5,773 bases of DNA from an uncultured Clostridium sp. (GCA_947246775.1 CAMXTM010000146.1:1-5773), one strand, 5' to 3'; positions 1-5,659 are shown, counted from the stretch's first letter. Made by a program: numbers and translations. Notes: generated by a model not told the origin, from the sequence alone.

Positions 1-71
1 ATTTCTAAATACTTTTTATCCTATTTTAACATATTTTTCTATATTTTTAGTAACTTAGTAATTCCTCCTTT
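1..71. other. AT-rich non-coding left edge with an unattached SD-like sequence
   Basis: No gene and no clear hairpin terminator are visible. On the minus strand AAAGGAGG (64-71) follows the stop codon of the 185-residue gene directly, but no ATG, GTG or TTG lies at a working distance. The first ATG, near 30, meets a stop after three codons. Confidence 0.5.
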
Positions 72-629
72 TTACTGAATTTTTAAAAATAAAGGCAGCA
101 ATTTCATAGCAATTTTAACATCTTTTCCCGAAACCCATACTACATACTGTCTTAATTTATCCCATTTTCTTTTTCTTGTTAAAGGTAAGTTACAAATTTG
201 CTCCATTTCTCCCAATTTCCGAATGACTTCTTCTTTCTCTAGTGAAGAAATTCCCTCCATCATACTAATACTCAATTTTGTTGCTGTAAAATCCATTTCT
301 ACTGTTATAATATCTTTTTCATTCTCTTGCTTTACATATAAATCCACTAACCCATTATTGCTATAGTTATTTTTTTGAAATAATTTCATTCTATCAATTA
401 GAAGCAAAACATTTTTTCTACAAACTTCTGCTTGCTGCTCTACTGTTTCATAACCACTCATAACTTCTATGTCTTCCGCAAAACCATCGATTCTATCAAT
501 ATAATGGCTAATCAACATCAGAAAAAGGGCTTCTATTATATCTTTATCATTATAATATTGTGTCCAAACAATTTCATATTGTGCAAAGTCATTTTCTATC
601 ATATTTCGCAATTCATTTTCCTCTATCAC
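72..629 (-). CDS. Uncharacterised 185-residue cytoplasmic protein
   Basis: I do not recognise this protein. It has no signal peptide and no clear membrane segment, so it is probably cytoplasmic. The first 85 residues look mainly helical, with an acidic N-terminus and a hydrophobic patch at about 31-43. The middle (about 95-122) looks like beta strands. The C-terminus is basic (TRKRKWDKLR at 151-160) and ends in a hydrophobic amphipathic stretch at 172-184. The start is GTG at 629. It is supported by the purine-rich SD sequence AAAGGGGGG nine bases upstream and by a near-consensus promoter at 660-688 that gives a short leader. No helix-turn-helix, nucleotide-binding or metal-binding motif is visible. 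The gene stands alone, downstream of the malQ terminator. The reading frame is well supported by its expression signals; the function is unknown. Confidence 0.8.
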   Translation of the reverse strand: MIEENELRNMIENDFAQYEIVWTQYYNDKDIIEALFLMLISHYIDRIDGFAEDIEVMSGYETVEQQAEVCRKNVLLLIDRMKLFQKNNYSNNGLVDLYVKQENEKDIITVEMDFTATKLSISMMEGISSLEKEEVIRKLGEMEQICNLPLTRKRKWDKLRQYVVWVSGKDVKIAMKLLPLFLKIQ

Positions 630-638
630 AGTTACTCG

Positions 639-647
639 CCCCCCTTT
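639..647 (-). promoter_or_regulatory. Ribosome binding site fixing a GTG start
   Basis: The minus strand reads AAAGGGGGG, nine bases before the GTG at 629. No ATG lies in frame at a suitable distance, so this site supports GTG as the start of the 185-residue protein. Confidence 0.65.
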
Positions 648-659
648 CCAATATCCTTT

Positions 660-688
660 ATCATATCAAATGCTTTTTATCATGTCAA
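660..688 (-). promoter_or_regulatory. Sigma-A-type promoter for the 72-629 gene
   Basis: On the minus strand there is a perfect -35 box TTGACA (683-688), a 17-base spacer and a -10 box TATGAT (660-665). Transcription would begin near 653, giving a leader of about 24 bases that contains the SD sequence. It lies just after the malQ terminator, so the downstream gene is independently transcribed. Confidence 0.8.
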
Positions 689-714
689 TTTTAACATTTT
701 TATGTATTCTTTTC

Positions 715-751
715 AAAAAACAAATAGAAAGCTCTGGAATATCCCCAGAGC
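715..751 (-). terminator. Intrinsic terminator of malQ
   Basis: GCTCTGG (731-737) and CCAGAGC (745-751) form a perfect 7-bp stem with a 7-base loop. On the minus strand it is followed by a T-rich run (730 down to 715) ending in six Ts. It begins about 20 bases after the malQ stop codon. On the plus strand a shorter T run follows at 756-761, but no gene needs ending there. Confidence 0.8.
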
Positions 752-772
752 CTCATTTTTTAATTATTTACA

Positions 773-2500
773 CTATCTTCTTTTTCTTTTTGGTCTTTTG
801 CTACTTTTTTCTTTTATTTCTTCAGCAACAGATGCAGTTTCTTCTTTTACAACTTCCTCTTTTGCAACTTCTTCTGTATTTTCTTCCACTTCTTCTGCTA
901 CTTCTTCACTAGGTATTCTATTAAACAGTTCTGACAAATACCTTAATGCTTTTGTATCATCTTCTCTTAATTGAGCTAATTCAAAGCGGAATTGCCAGTT
1001 ACTACTTGATGTACTTGGTATATTCATTCTATGACTGCCGTCTAAACGTAACACATCTTGAATTGGGAATATTGCAAATACCGCTGAGGAACTCATAGCA
1101 AGACGAATCAAATCCCATGCAATATCATTGCCACTAATATTCATATAACGGCGTACATGGTCTTTTTCGTGTTCTGTTCCACTTGTATACCACCCAATCG
1201 TAGTATCATTATCATGTGTACCTGTGTATACTACTGTATTAGGTTCATAATTATGTGGCAAATAGTCATTTTTACTATCATCAGCAAAAGCAAAATGCAA
1301 TATTCTCATACCTGGAAAACCTAATTTTTTTCTTAATTTACGTACATCATCTGTAATAATACCTAAATCTTCTGCAATAATTGGTAAACTTCCTAATTCT
1401 TTTTCAACAGCTTGAAATAACTTTTCTGCTGGGCCTTTTCTCCATTCTCCCTTTGTAGCATCTTTATCTCCAAAAGGTACTGCCCAATAGCTCTCAAATC
1501 CTCTAAAATGGTCTATACGCAAAATATCCACCATATTTAATGTACAACGGATTCTATCAATCCACCATTTATAGCCTGTTTTTTCATGCTCCTCCCAATC
1601 ATAAAGCGGATTTCCCCAAAGTTGCCCTGTTTCACTAAAGTAATCTGGTGGAACACCTGCTACTACTGTTGGAAAACCTTTTTCGTCCATATAATAATTT
1701 TTAGGATTTGCCCATGTATCTGCACTATCGTAAGCTACAAATATTGGCACATCTCCTATAATTTTAATGCCTTTTTCATTTGCATATTGCTTTAATGCTT
1801 CCCATTCACGGAAAAATTCAAATTGTAAAAATTTATATCTGTCTATTGCCGTTGCCAATTTTCTTTTCCATTTTTCTAATGCTGCATATTCTCTTTTTAC
1901 CAATTCCTCTGGCCATGTATTCCATACAGCACCAAAATAATAATCTTTTTGTAAATTTTTTGATAATTTTTTAGCAGTTTTTTCCTCAAAAGCAAAAAAT
2001 TCATTGGAAAAACCTGCTTCTTGTCTTTCTGCTATAAAATAGTCCTTTAAAGAGGCAAACAAAGCATAATCTTCTAACCAAAAACGATTCTTTTCACAGA
2101 ATTTTTGAAATTCGGCTTGGTCGGCTGTAAATGCCTTTTTTTGAAAACGTCTATATGCTTTTTCAAATAATCCTCTTTTAAAAGGAATTGCATTGCCATA
2201 ATCTGTTCTTTTACAGGAAAAAGCAGGCGCAAATTCTATATCTCTTTCTTCTAAATATCCCTTTTGACATAATACTTCAGGACTAATAAATAATGTATTT
2301 CCAGCAAATGTAGAAAAACTTTGATAAGGTGAATCACCAAAACTAGTTGGTCCTAATGGCAATACCTGCCAAATATGCTGAGCAGATTGTTCCAAATAAT
2401 CTACAAATTTATAGGCATTTGGTCCAAAATCACCTATACCAAACTTACTTGGCAAGCTGGAAGGATGAAGCAAAATACCACTACTTCGTTGAAAATTCAT
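773..2500 (-). CDS. malQ: 4-alpha-glucanotransferase (amylomaltase, GH77)
   Basis: This enzyme transfers alpha-1,4-glucan segments between maltooligosaccharides, releasing glucose and lengthening acceptors. It is cytoplasmic and serves maltose, maltodextrin or glycogen use. The N-terminus has the family signature around RSSGILLHPSSLPS (5-18) and LPLGPTSFGDSPYQ (47-60). The region near IFVAYDSADTWANP (253-266) and the GQLWGNPLYDW segment (292-302) are also typical. The catalytic residues are present: nucleophile Asp330 in RIDHFRGF, acid/base Glu377 in IIAEDLG, and Asp430 in GTHDND. The conserved core ends near residue 529, about the usual bacterial length of 500 or so. It is followed by an extra tail of about 45 residues, Glu-rich then polybasic (KRPKRKRR at the end). 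The ATG at 2500 has SD AAGGGTGG four bases upstream. No other maltodextrin or glycogen gene lies in this window. The function call is very secure; the role of the tail is unknown. Confidence 0.97.
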   Translation of the reverse strand: MNFQRSSGILLHPSSLPSKFGIGDFGPNAYKFVDYLEQSAQHIWQVLPLGPTSFGDSPYQSFSTFAGNTLFISPEVLCQKGYLEERDIEFAPAFSCKRTDYGNAIPFKRGLFEKAYRRFQKKAFTADQAEFQKFCEKNRFWLEDYALFASLKDYFIAERQEAGFSNEFFAFEEKTAKKLSKNLQKDYYFGAVWNTWPEELVKREYAALEKWKRKLATAIDRYKFLQFEFFREWEALKQYANEKGIKIIGDVPIFVAYDSADTWANPKNYYMDEKGFPTVVAGVPPDYFSETGQLWGNPLYDWEEHEKTGYKWWIDRIRCTLNMVDILRIDHFRGFESYWAVPFGDKDATKGEWRKGPAEKLFQAVEKELGSLPIIAEDLGIITDDVRKLRKKLGFPGMRILHFAFADDSKNDYLPHNYEPNTVVYTGTHDNDTTIGWYTSGTEHEKDHVRRYMNISGNDIAWDLIRLAMSSSAVFAIFPIQDVLRLDGSHRMNIPSTSSSNWQFRFELAQLREDDTKALRYLSELFNRIPSEEVAEEVEENTEEVAKEEVVKEETASVAEEIKEKSSKRPKRKRR

Positions 2501-2504
2501 AATA

Positions 2505-2552
2505 CCACCCTTTTTCTCTTGGTTTTGTTTAACAATTTATAATTTTATTATA
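2505..2552 (-). promoter_or_regulatory. Candidate malQ promoter -10 box and ribosome binding site
   Basis: The minus strand carries a perfect TATAAT at 2547-2552, about 47 bases before the malQ ATG, and the SD AAGGGTGG at 2505-2512. No good -35 box lies at the right spacing (the sequence near 2570-2576 reads TAGTAA or GTAGTA). The promoter may therefore be weak or activator-dependent. The -10 box is seen directly; its use is inferred. Confidence 0.4.
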
Positions 2553-2584
2553 GCGAAAAATTTACTATTTTACTACCCTTTATT

Positions 2585-2620
2585 TGACAAAATAAAAAAT
2601 ATTTTGGCTGTTTTTTGTCA
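2585..2620. repeat. 8-bp inverted repeat in the malQ/lipoprotein divergent region
   Basis: TGACAAAA (2585-2592) and TTTTGTCA (2613-2620) are perfect inverted copies separated by 20 bases. A second, inner dyad AAAATA/TATTTT lies at 2589-2605. The left arm also contains a TTGACA hexamer (2584-2589) with no -10 box at 16-18 bases. The right arm runs into TGTCATAAT, which resembles an extended -10 box for the plus-strand gene. This could be an operator or just AT-rich coincidence. Confidence 0.3.
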
Positions 2621-2661
2621 TAATGGCAAATTTATTGTTGCATGAAAAAACATTTTATACA
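2616..2661 (+). promoter_or_regulatory. Candidate promoter elements for the lipoprotein gene
   Basis: Two possible -10 boxes are visible: the extended-type TGTCATAAT at 2616-2624, and TATACA at 2656-2661, which has TTATTG at 2632-2637 as a poor -35 with an 18-base spacer. Neither is convincing alone. Either would give a leader of roughly 55-95 bases before the ATG at 2724. Confidence 0.25.
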
Positions 2662-2723
2662 AAAAATAAAGCTGTACTCAATTCTATTGGAATTTTTTCA
2701 ATGATGATAAGGAGGACTTTTTT

Positions 2724-3176
2724 ATGAAAAAAATTTCTATTTTAACAATAGGCACTATACTTTCATTGATGTTTGGACTTACCGCTTGTGGTGAAAAAGT
2801 ATCAAACAACTTAGGTGGTGCTACAAGAAAAAACAGCACTTACGATTATGTTGGTAATGAATACAGCTATGACTACAGTGCTATGGGAACAAATGGACAA
2901 AACGCAAACAGTTTGTTTGATGCTAATTTATCAAATGGTGCTGGTTACTGGGATTACTACGGCATTACAAACGGAAGCGCCAATGACAGTATGAGAAATG
3001 ATTTATCAAATGGCTCCAATACTTCTACCATGACAAACGGTTTATCAAATGGTTATAACACTTCTACTATGACAAATGGCTTATATCAAAATACACCATA
3101 TAATAACGTTAGCAATGTTACAGGTACAGTAAACCCAGCCAACACAGCACTAGACAGTGCCACAATAGCAGATTAA
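2724..3176 (+). CDS. Small Asn-rich lipoprotein with a 13-residue tandem repeat
   Basis: The first 22 residues form a lipoprotein signal peptide: MKK, a hydrophobic core, then the lipobox LTAC with the lipidated cysteine at 22. Gly at +2 is compatible with membrane anchoring on the outer face of a monoderm cell. The mature part, about 129 residues, is low complexity and probably disordered. It has 24 Asn, many Ser, Thr, Gly and Tyr, and very few charges. A 13-residue unit LSNG(S/Y)NTSTMTNG occurs twice in tandem at 94-106 and 107-119, and shorter LSNG and TNG echoes occur at 69-72, 56-58 and 82-84. No enzyme or solute-binding domain is visible. The ATG at 2724 has SD AAGGAGG (2709-2715) eight bases upstream. 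It is transcribed alone, divergent from malQ, and ends in a hairpin terminator. The lipoprotein call is secure; the function is unknown. Confidence 0.9.
   Translation: MKKISILTIGTILSLMFGLTACGEKVSNNLGGATRKNSTYDYVGNEYSYDYSAMGTNGQNANSLFDANLSNGAGYWDYYGITNGSANDSMRNDLSNGSNTSTMTNGLSNGYNTSTMTNGLYQNTPYNNVSNVTGTVNPANTALDSATIAD
3003..3080 (+). repeat. 39-bp in-frame tandem repeat, two copies
   Basis: Copies at 3003-3041 and 3042-3080 each encode one 13-residue unit. They differ at seven bases. Five are silent third-position changes and two fall in one codon (Ser to Tyr). The repeat length is a multiple of three, so copy-number change would keep the frame. Confidence 0.9.
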
Positions 3177-3185
3177 AACACCAGC

Positions 3186-3230
3186 AAAGCATTATAAAAT
3201 AACAAAAAACTATTTTATAATGCTTTTTCT
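3186..3230 (+). terminator. Intrinsic terminator after the lipoprotein gene, shared with ogt
   Basis: Positions 3186-3201 and 3211-3226 form a perfect 16-bp stem (core GCATTATAAAATA) with a 9-base loop. On the plus strand the right arm ends in a run of Ts to 3228. The stem could also form in the minus-strand transcript, but the T run there is poor (GCTTTGCTGG), so termination of ogt here would be less efficient. The ogt stop codon (3215-3217) lies inside the stem. Confidence 0.8.
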
Positions 3231-3679
3231 AATTTTAAAAGAAATTCTTTTTTATCTAATCCTGAAGCATATCCTGTCAATTTTCCATTTGCTCCAATTA
3301 CTCTATGACAAGGCACAACAATCGCAACAGGATTATTATGATTTGCATTACCTACTGCTCTTACTGCCCTATCAGAACCAATTTCTTTTGCTATTTGTCC
3401 ATACGTCTTTGTTCGCCCATATGGAATCATCTGTAACGCTTCCCACACTTTTTTTTGAAATTCTGTTCCCTCTAAGTGCAAAGGTAATGAAAATTCTTTT
3501 CTTTTTCCATTAAAATATTCTAATAATTGTACTTCAGCCAAATTCAAAAGTGTTGTTTTTTTTATTGGTATTTCTAAAAATTCTTTTTTTATGCCATAAA
3601 AAATATGGCTAATTTTATTTGATGTTTCTATAATGGTCATAATATCTAAAGGTGTTTCTATTTCATAACGATATTGCAT
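3215..3679 (-). CDS. ogt: Methylated-DNA--[protein]-cysteine S-methyltransferase
   Basis: This is a suicide DNA-repair protein that moves the alkyl group from O6-alkylguanine (and O4-alkylthymine) onto its own cysteine. With the start at 3679 it has 154 residues, normal for the Ogt/MGMT family. The N-terminal part (about 1-70) is the poorly conserved domain. The C-terminal domain begins at GTEFQKKVWEAL (about 71-82). It contains IPYGRTKTYGQIA (helix-turn-helix DNA-binding region), RAVGNANHNNP with the arginine finger near 107, and the active site PCHRV with acceptor Cys124. It ends with the family-typical LTGYASGLDKKEFLL. The frame stays open to 3802, but that would add a 41-residue hydrophobic extension overlapping the divergent gene. 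I therefore prefer the inner ATG, though its SD is weak (AAAGAAGAAGA). The symbol ogt is a family-level choice. Its neighbours give no hint of an ada-like regulon. Confidence 0.93.
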   Translation of the reverse strand: MQYRYEIETPLDIMTIIETSNKISHIFYGIKKEFLEIPIKKTTLLNLAEVQLLEYFNGKRKEFSLPLHLEGTEFQKKVWEALQMIPYGRTKTYGQIAKEIGSDRAVRAVGNANHNNPVAIVVPCHRVIGANGKLTGYASGLDKKEFLLKLEKAL

Positions 3680-3724
3680 TTTAATCTTCTTCTTTCTTTT
3701 TTCTATTTTCTCAAATTTATTAGT

Positions 3725-3747
3725 AGTATAATATATTAGTATATGAT
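3725..3747. promoter_or_regulatory. Candidate divergent -10 boxes between ogt and the DUF554 gene
   Basis: The 110-base divergent gap holds overlapping -10-like hexamers: TATACT on the minus strand (3725-3730) toward ogt, and TATAAT (3727-3732) and TATGAT (3742-3747) on the plus strand toward the DUF554 gene. No good -35 box accompanies any of them, so I cannot say which is used. The two directions may compete for polymerase. Confidence 0.3.
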
Positions 3748-3789
3748 AAAATAATTTAAAAAACAACACCATAATAAGGAGGAAATAAA

Positions 3790-4479
3790 ATGCTTGGAAC
3801 AATTACAAACTGTTGTACTATATTAGCAGGCAGTTTTATTGGCGCTACACTACACAAAGGAATCAAACAAGAATATCAAGATACTATGATGAACGGCTTA
3901 GGTCTAGCTGCTCTAGCACTTGGTATCAGCAACTTTGCAAAAGCTATGCCAAACAGTCAATACCCTGTCCTATTTATATTTAGTATGGCTTTTGGTGGCT
4001 TAATTGGCTCTATTATTGATTTAGATGGAAAATTTCAAAAATTAGCAAACAAAGTTTCTAGCGGAAATTTAGCGCAAGGTCTTACAACTGCTGTACTACT
4101 ATTTTGTATTGGCACAATGTCTATACTAGGTCCTATACAAAGTGCTTTAAATGGTGACAACACCTTATTATTTACTAATGCTATGCTAGATGCTGTTACT
4201 TCTATGATTTTAGCTTCTAATTTTGGTATTGGTATTGCTCTTTCTGCTATTATATTATTTTTATGGCAAGGCAGCATCTATTGTCTAGCACAATTTATAG
4301 GCGGATTTATGACAGAAAGTTTAATGACTGAAATTACTATTGTAGGCGGAATTTTAATTGTTAGTTCAGCACTTGGCATACTCAAAATAAAAAGCATCAA
4401 AACATTAAATCTTTTGCCTGCTCTATTCGTTCCCGCCTTATACATTGGCATTACTTCTTTAAACATTAAATTATTTTAA
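3790..4479 (+). CDS. DUF554 family integral membrane protein
   Basis: I recognise the DUF554 (YdfK/YqgA-like) family from several stretches. These are the N-terminus MLGTITNCCTILAGSFIG, the GLGLAALALGISNF segment (36-49), FGGLIGSIIDLDGK (68-81), and the GxMSILGPIQSALNGD region (108-123) followed by LLFTNAMLDAVTSM. The length of 229 residues is normal for the family. Most of the protein is hydrophobic, with about six or seven likely membrane segments near 3-20, 35-50, 57-77, 97-117, 135-158, 160-175, 182-200 and 207-226; some of these may be re-entrant or short. Small residues (Gly, Ala, Ser) are frequent, as in transporters, but the substrate and role of the family are unknown to me. The ATG at 3790 has SD AAGGAGG (3776-3782) seven bases upstream. 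It is divergent from ogt. No clear terminator follows, so some transcripts may run into the gene at 4655. Confidence 0.92.
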   Translation: MLGTITNCCTILAGSFIGATLHKGIKQEYQDTMMNGLGLAALALGISNFAKAMPNSQYPVLFIFSMAFGGLIGSIIDLDGKFQKLANKVSSGNLAQGLTTAVLLFCIGTMSILGPIQSALNGDNTLLFTNAMLDAVTSMILASNFGIGIALSAIILFLWQGSIYCLAQFIGGFMTESLMTEITIVGGILIVSSALGILKIKSIKTLNLLPALFVPALYIGITSLNIKLF

Positions 4480-4493
4480 ATTGTTTTAAATTG
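4474..4493 (+). repeat. Two tandem copies of a 10-bp AT-rich unit
   Basis: TTTTAAATTG occurs at 4474-4483 and again at 4484-4493, without mismatch, across the DUF554 stop codon. It looks like a simple slippage duplication in AT-rich sequence, and no function is evident. Confidence 0.6.
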
Positions 4494-4555
4494 TCAAAAT
4501 TTACTTTTTATTTATTAAATTAATGTGTATTTTTATATGCAATGCTGTTTCTCTA

Positions 4556-4584
4556 TTGCAGTATATCTTTGTTTCTTGTATAAT
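4556..4584 (+). promoter_or_regulatory. Sigma-A-type promoter for the 4655-5107 gene
   Basis: TTGCAG (4556-4561) is followed by a 17-base spacer and a perfect TATAAT (4579-4584). Transcription would begin near 4591, giving a leader of about 64 bases. The six-base inverted repeat TGCAAT/ATTGCA (4538-4543 and 4555-4560) overlaps the -35 box and could be a protein-binding site. Confidence 0.7.
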
Positions 4585-4654
4585 TTAGATACACCAAAAA
4601 ATTTATTACACAAATTCATCATTCATTTTTTAAAGTAGTAAGGAGAGAGAAACT

Positions 4655-5107
4655 ATGACAGCAAAAACACATGGTTATATTACAAAGGAAATTGAATTGG
4701 AACAAATTTATCAATTTATATTAAAATGGTTTGATTCCTCTGCTAGAGTTAATCGGTACGAAAATAAAAAAGGCGAAAATAACGAAATGGCTGTTTATTT
4801 TACATACAAGGGAGAAGAACGCCGTTTATTCGCTATTGTTTACAAAAGCACAAAGTTTTCTAAAACAGGTCAAAAAGAAAGACAAATATTCTTAGATTTA
4901 GGCTACTGGGGTTCTAGTGTCGAAATTATGAAATCCATTATTTCTAATTTTTCTGGCTATTTAGATGAAAATGACTGTGATGATGAAGAACCTTACTTCA
5001 TTGAAGAACACCCAGAAGGTATTATGCCTAATGTTATCAAAATTACACGCTCTGAATTAAATAGACGAATGGGCGGCACTGTTGTTATTATTGATGATGA
5101 AGAATAA
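4655..5107 (+). CDS. Uncharacterised 150-residue acidic protein
   Basis: I do not recognise this protein. It has no signal peptide or membrane segment and is likely cytoplasmic. It starts with a helix-like stretch (about 13-29, IELEQIYQFILKWFDSS). A strand-rich middle follows (46-51, 57-63, 77-83), around a basic loop (64-76). A possible helix lies at 88-99, and then an acidic cluster at about 104-112 (DENDCDDEE). The C-terminus is a strand-like VVIIDDEE. The alternating strand and helix pattern suggests a compact alpha/beta domain, but no catalytic motif stands out. The ATG at 4655 has SD AAGGAG (4640-4645) nine bases upstream and a good promoter at 4556-4584. A strong terminator follows eight bases after the stop. 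It may also receive readthrough from the DUF554 gene, a weak hint at a link that I would not rely on. Confidence 0.8.
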   Translation: MTAKTHGYITKEIELEQIYQFILKWFDSSARVNRYENKKGENNEMAVYFTYKGEERRLFAIVYKSTKFSKTGQKERQIFLDLGYWGSSVEIMKSIISNFSGYLDENDCDDEEPYFIEEHPEGIMPNVIKITRSELNRRMGGTVVIIDDEE

Positions 5108-5109
5108 AC

Positions 5110-5150
5110 AAAAAACCTTAGCATTTTTACTATGCTAAGGTTTTTTATTT
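5110..5150. terminator. Bidirectional intrinsic terminator between convergent genes
   Basis: CCTTAGCAT (5116-5124) pairs with ATGCTAAGG (5132-5140). The stem extends through the flanking A run (5110-5115) against the T run (5141-5146), with a 7-base loop. Because A and T runs flank the stem, it works in both directions. It would end the 4655-5107 transcript and the minus-strand transcript that ends at 5160. Confidence 0.92.
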
Positions 5151-5159
5151 TACTAAAAA

Positions 5160-5606
5160 TTATTTCTTTTCTTGCATTTCTTTCATTTTTAAGCTCATTT
5201 TTTCACTAAATGTTTTCTTTTTCTTATTTGCCAAATTTGTTCCTTTTACTTTTACAATATAAATTCCTGCTAGTTCTACTTTTACATTCTTTTTGACAGG
5301 TATAATTTCAAAAACAGATTTATCACACATCAGGTTAACAATCTGTGGCCCTACTTTTGCTTTTACTAAAGGCATTTTTCTCATTCTTGCCATTTTGGGC
5401 ATTTTGTCATATACTGCTTTTGTCATATTTGTAGGTGATGGTTTTTCTATCTTTTTGTCTATTACAAAAATTTGTGTCAAAACTTTATTCTGTTCAATAA
5501 AATCTTGAGCTTGTATCATTTTCCCCATATTTTTTCGATTGAAATAATACAATATTCCAAGCACTATAATGACAATAATAAGCACTATCAATAATATATC
5601 TAGCAC
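5160..5606 (-). CDS. Uncharacterised single-pass membrane protein with basic cytoplasmic domain
   Basis: The protein has 148 residues. Residues 3-22 form one hydrophobic membrane segment (LLIVLIIVIIVLGILYYF), directly followed by a basic NRKNMGK. By the positive-inside rule the rest faces the cytoplasm. The soluble part has strand-like segments (43-50 TQIFVID, 103-107, and 108-120 around VELAGIYIVKV). It also has a motif-like stretch MPLVKAKVGPQIVNLMCD (78-95) and a Lys-rich tail from about 128, probably a short helix (KMSLKMKEMQEKK). The overall shape resembles small conserved clostridial hypotheticals that I recall without a name or function. The start is GTG at 5606, with the strong SD AGGAGG (5614-5619) seven bases upstream. 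It is a single-gene unit that converges on the 4655-5107 gene. The frame and topology are fairly secure; the function is unknown. Confidence 0.85.
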   Translation of the reverse strand: MLDILLIVLIIVIIVLGILYYFNRKNMGKMIQAQDFIEQNKVLTQIFVIDKKIEKPSPTNMTKAVYDKMPKMARMRKMPLVKAKVGPQIVNLMCDKSVFEIIPVKKNVKVELAGIYIVKVKGTNLANKKKKTFSEKMSLKMKEMQEKK

Positions 5607-5613
5607 AACTTTT

Positions 5614-5620
5614 CCTCCTC
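5614..5620 (-). promoter_or_regulatory. Strong ribosome binding site fixing a GTG start
   Basis: The minus strand reads GAGGAGG, seven bases before the GTG at 5606. This decides the start of the 148-residue membrane protein. Confidence 0.8.
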
Positions 5621-5659
5621 ATTTATATTATTTTTTGAATAAAATAGTACCTTGCTCTT

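Noticed and set aside
670..974. Leu/Phe- and Ser/Thr-rich plus-strand frames opposite the malQ tail
   Set aside because: Their composition is just the complement of GAA/AAA-rich coding sequence on the minus strand. There is no promoter or SD of their own.
2584..2612. A sigma-A promoter using the perfect TTGACA at 2584-2589
   Set aside because: No -10-like hexamer lies 16-18 bases downstream (the sequence there is GC-richer GGCTGTT). The hexamer is better explained as part of the inverted repeat.
2682..2702. A small hairpin with T run in the lipoprotein leader, as an attenuator
   Set aside because: The stem AATTC/GAATT is only five weak pairs, too unstable to act as a terminator, and no competing structure is seen.
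3680..3802. A 41-residue hydrophobic N-terminal extension of the methyltransferase (start at 3802)
   Set aside because: It would overlap the start and the ribosome binding site of the divergent DUF554 gene, has no SD of its own, and would make the protein 195 residues when the family is about 155-165. The inner ATG at 3679 fits better.
4523..4588. A 21-codon hydrophobic open frame upstream of the 4655 gene, as a leader peptide
   Set aside because: There is no ribosome binding site before its ATG, and it lies across the -35 and -10 boxes of the 4655 promoter, so it would not be on that transcript.
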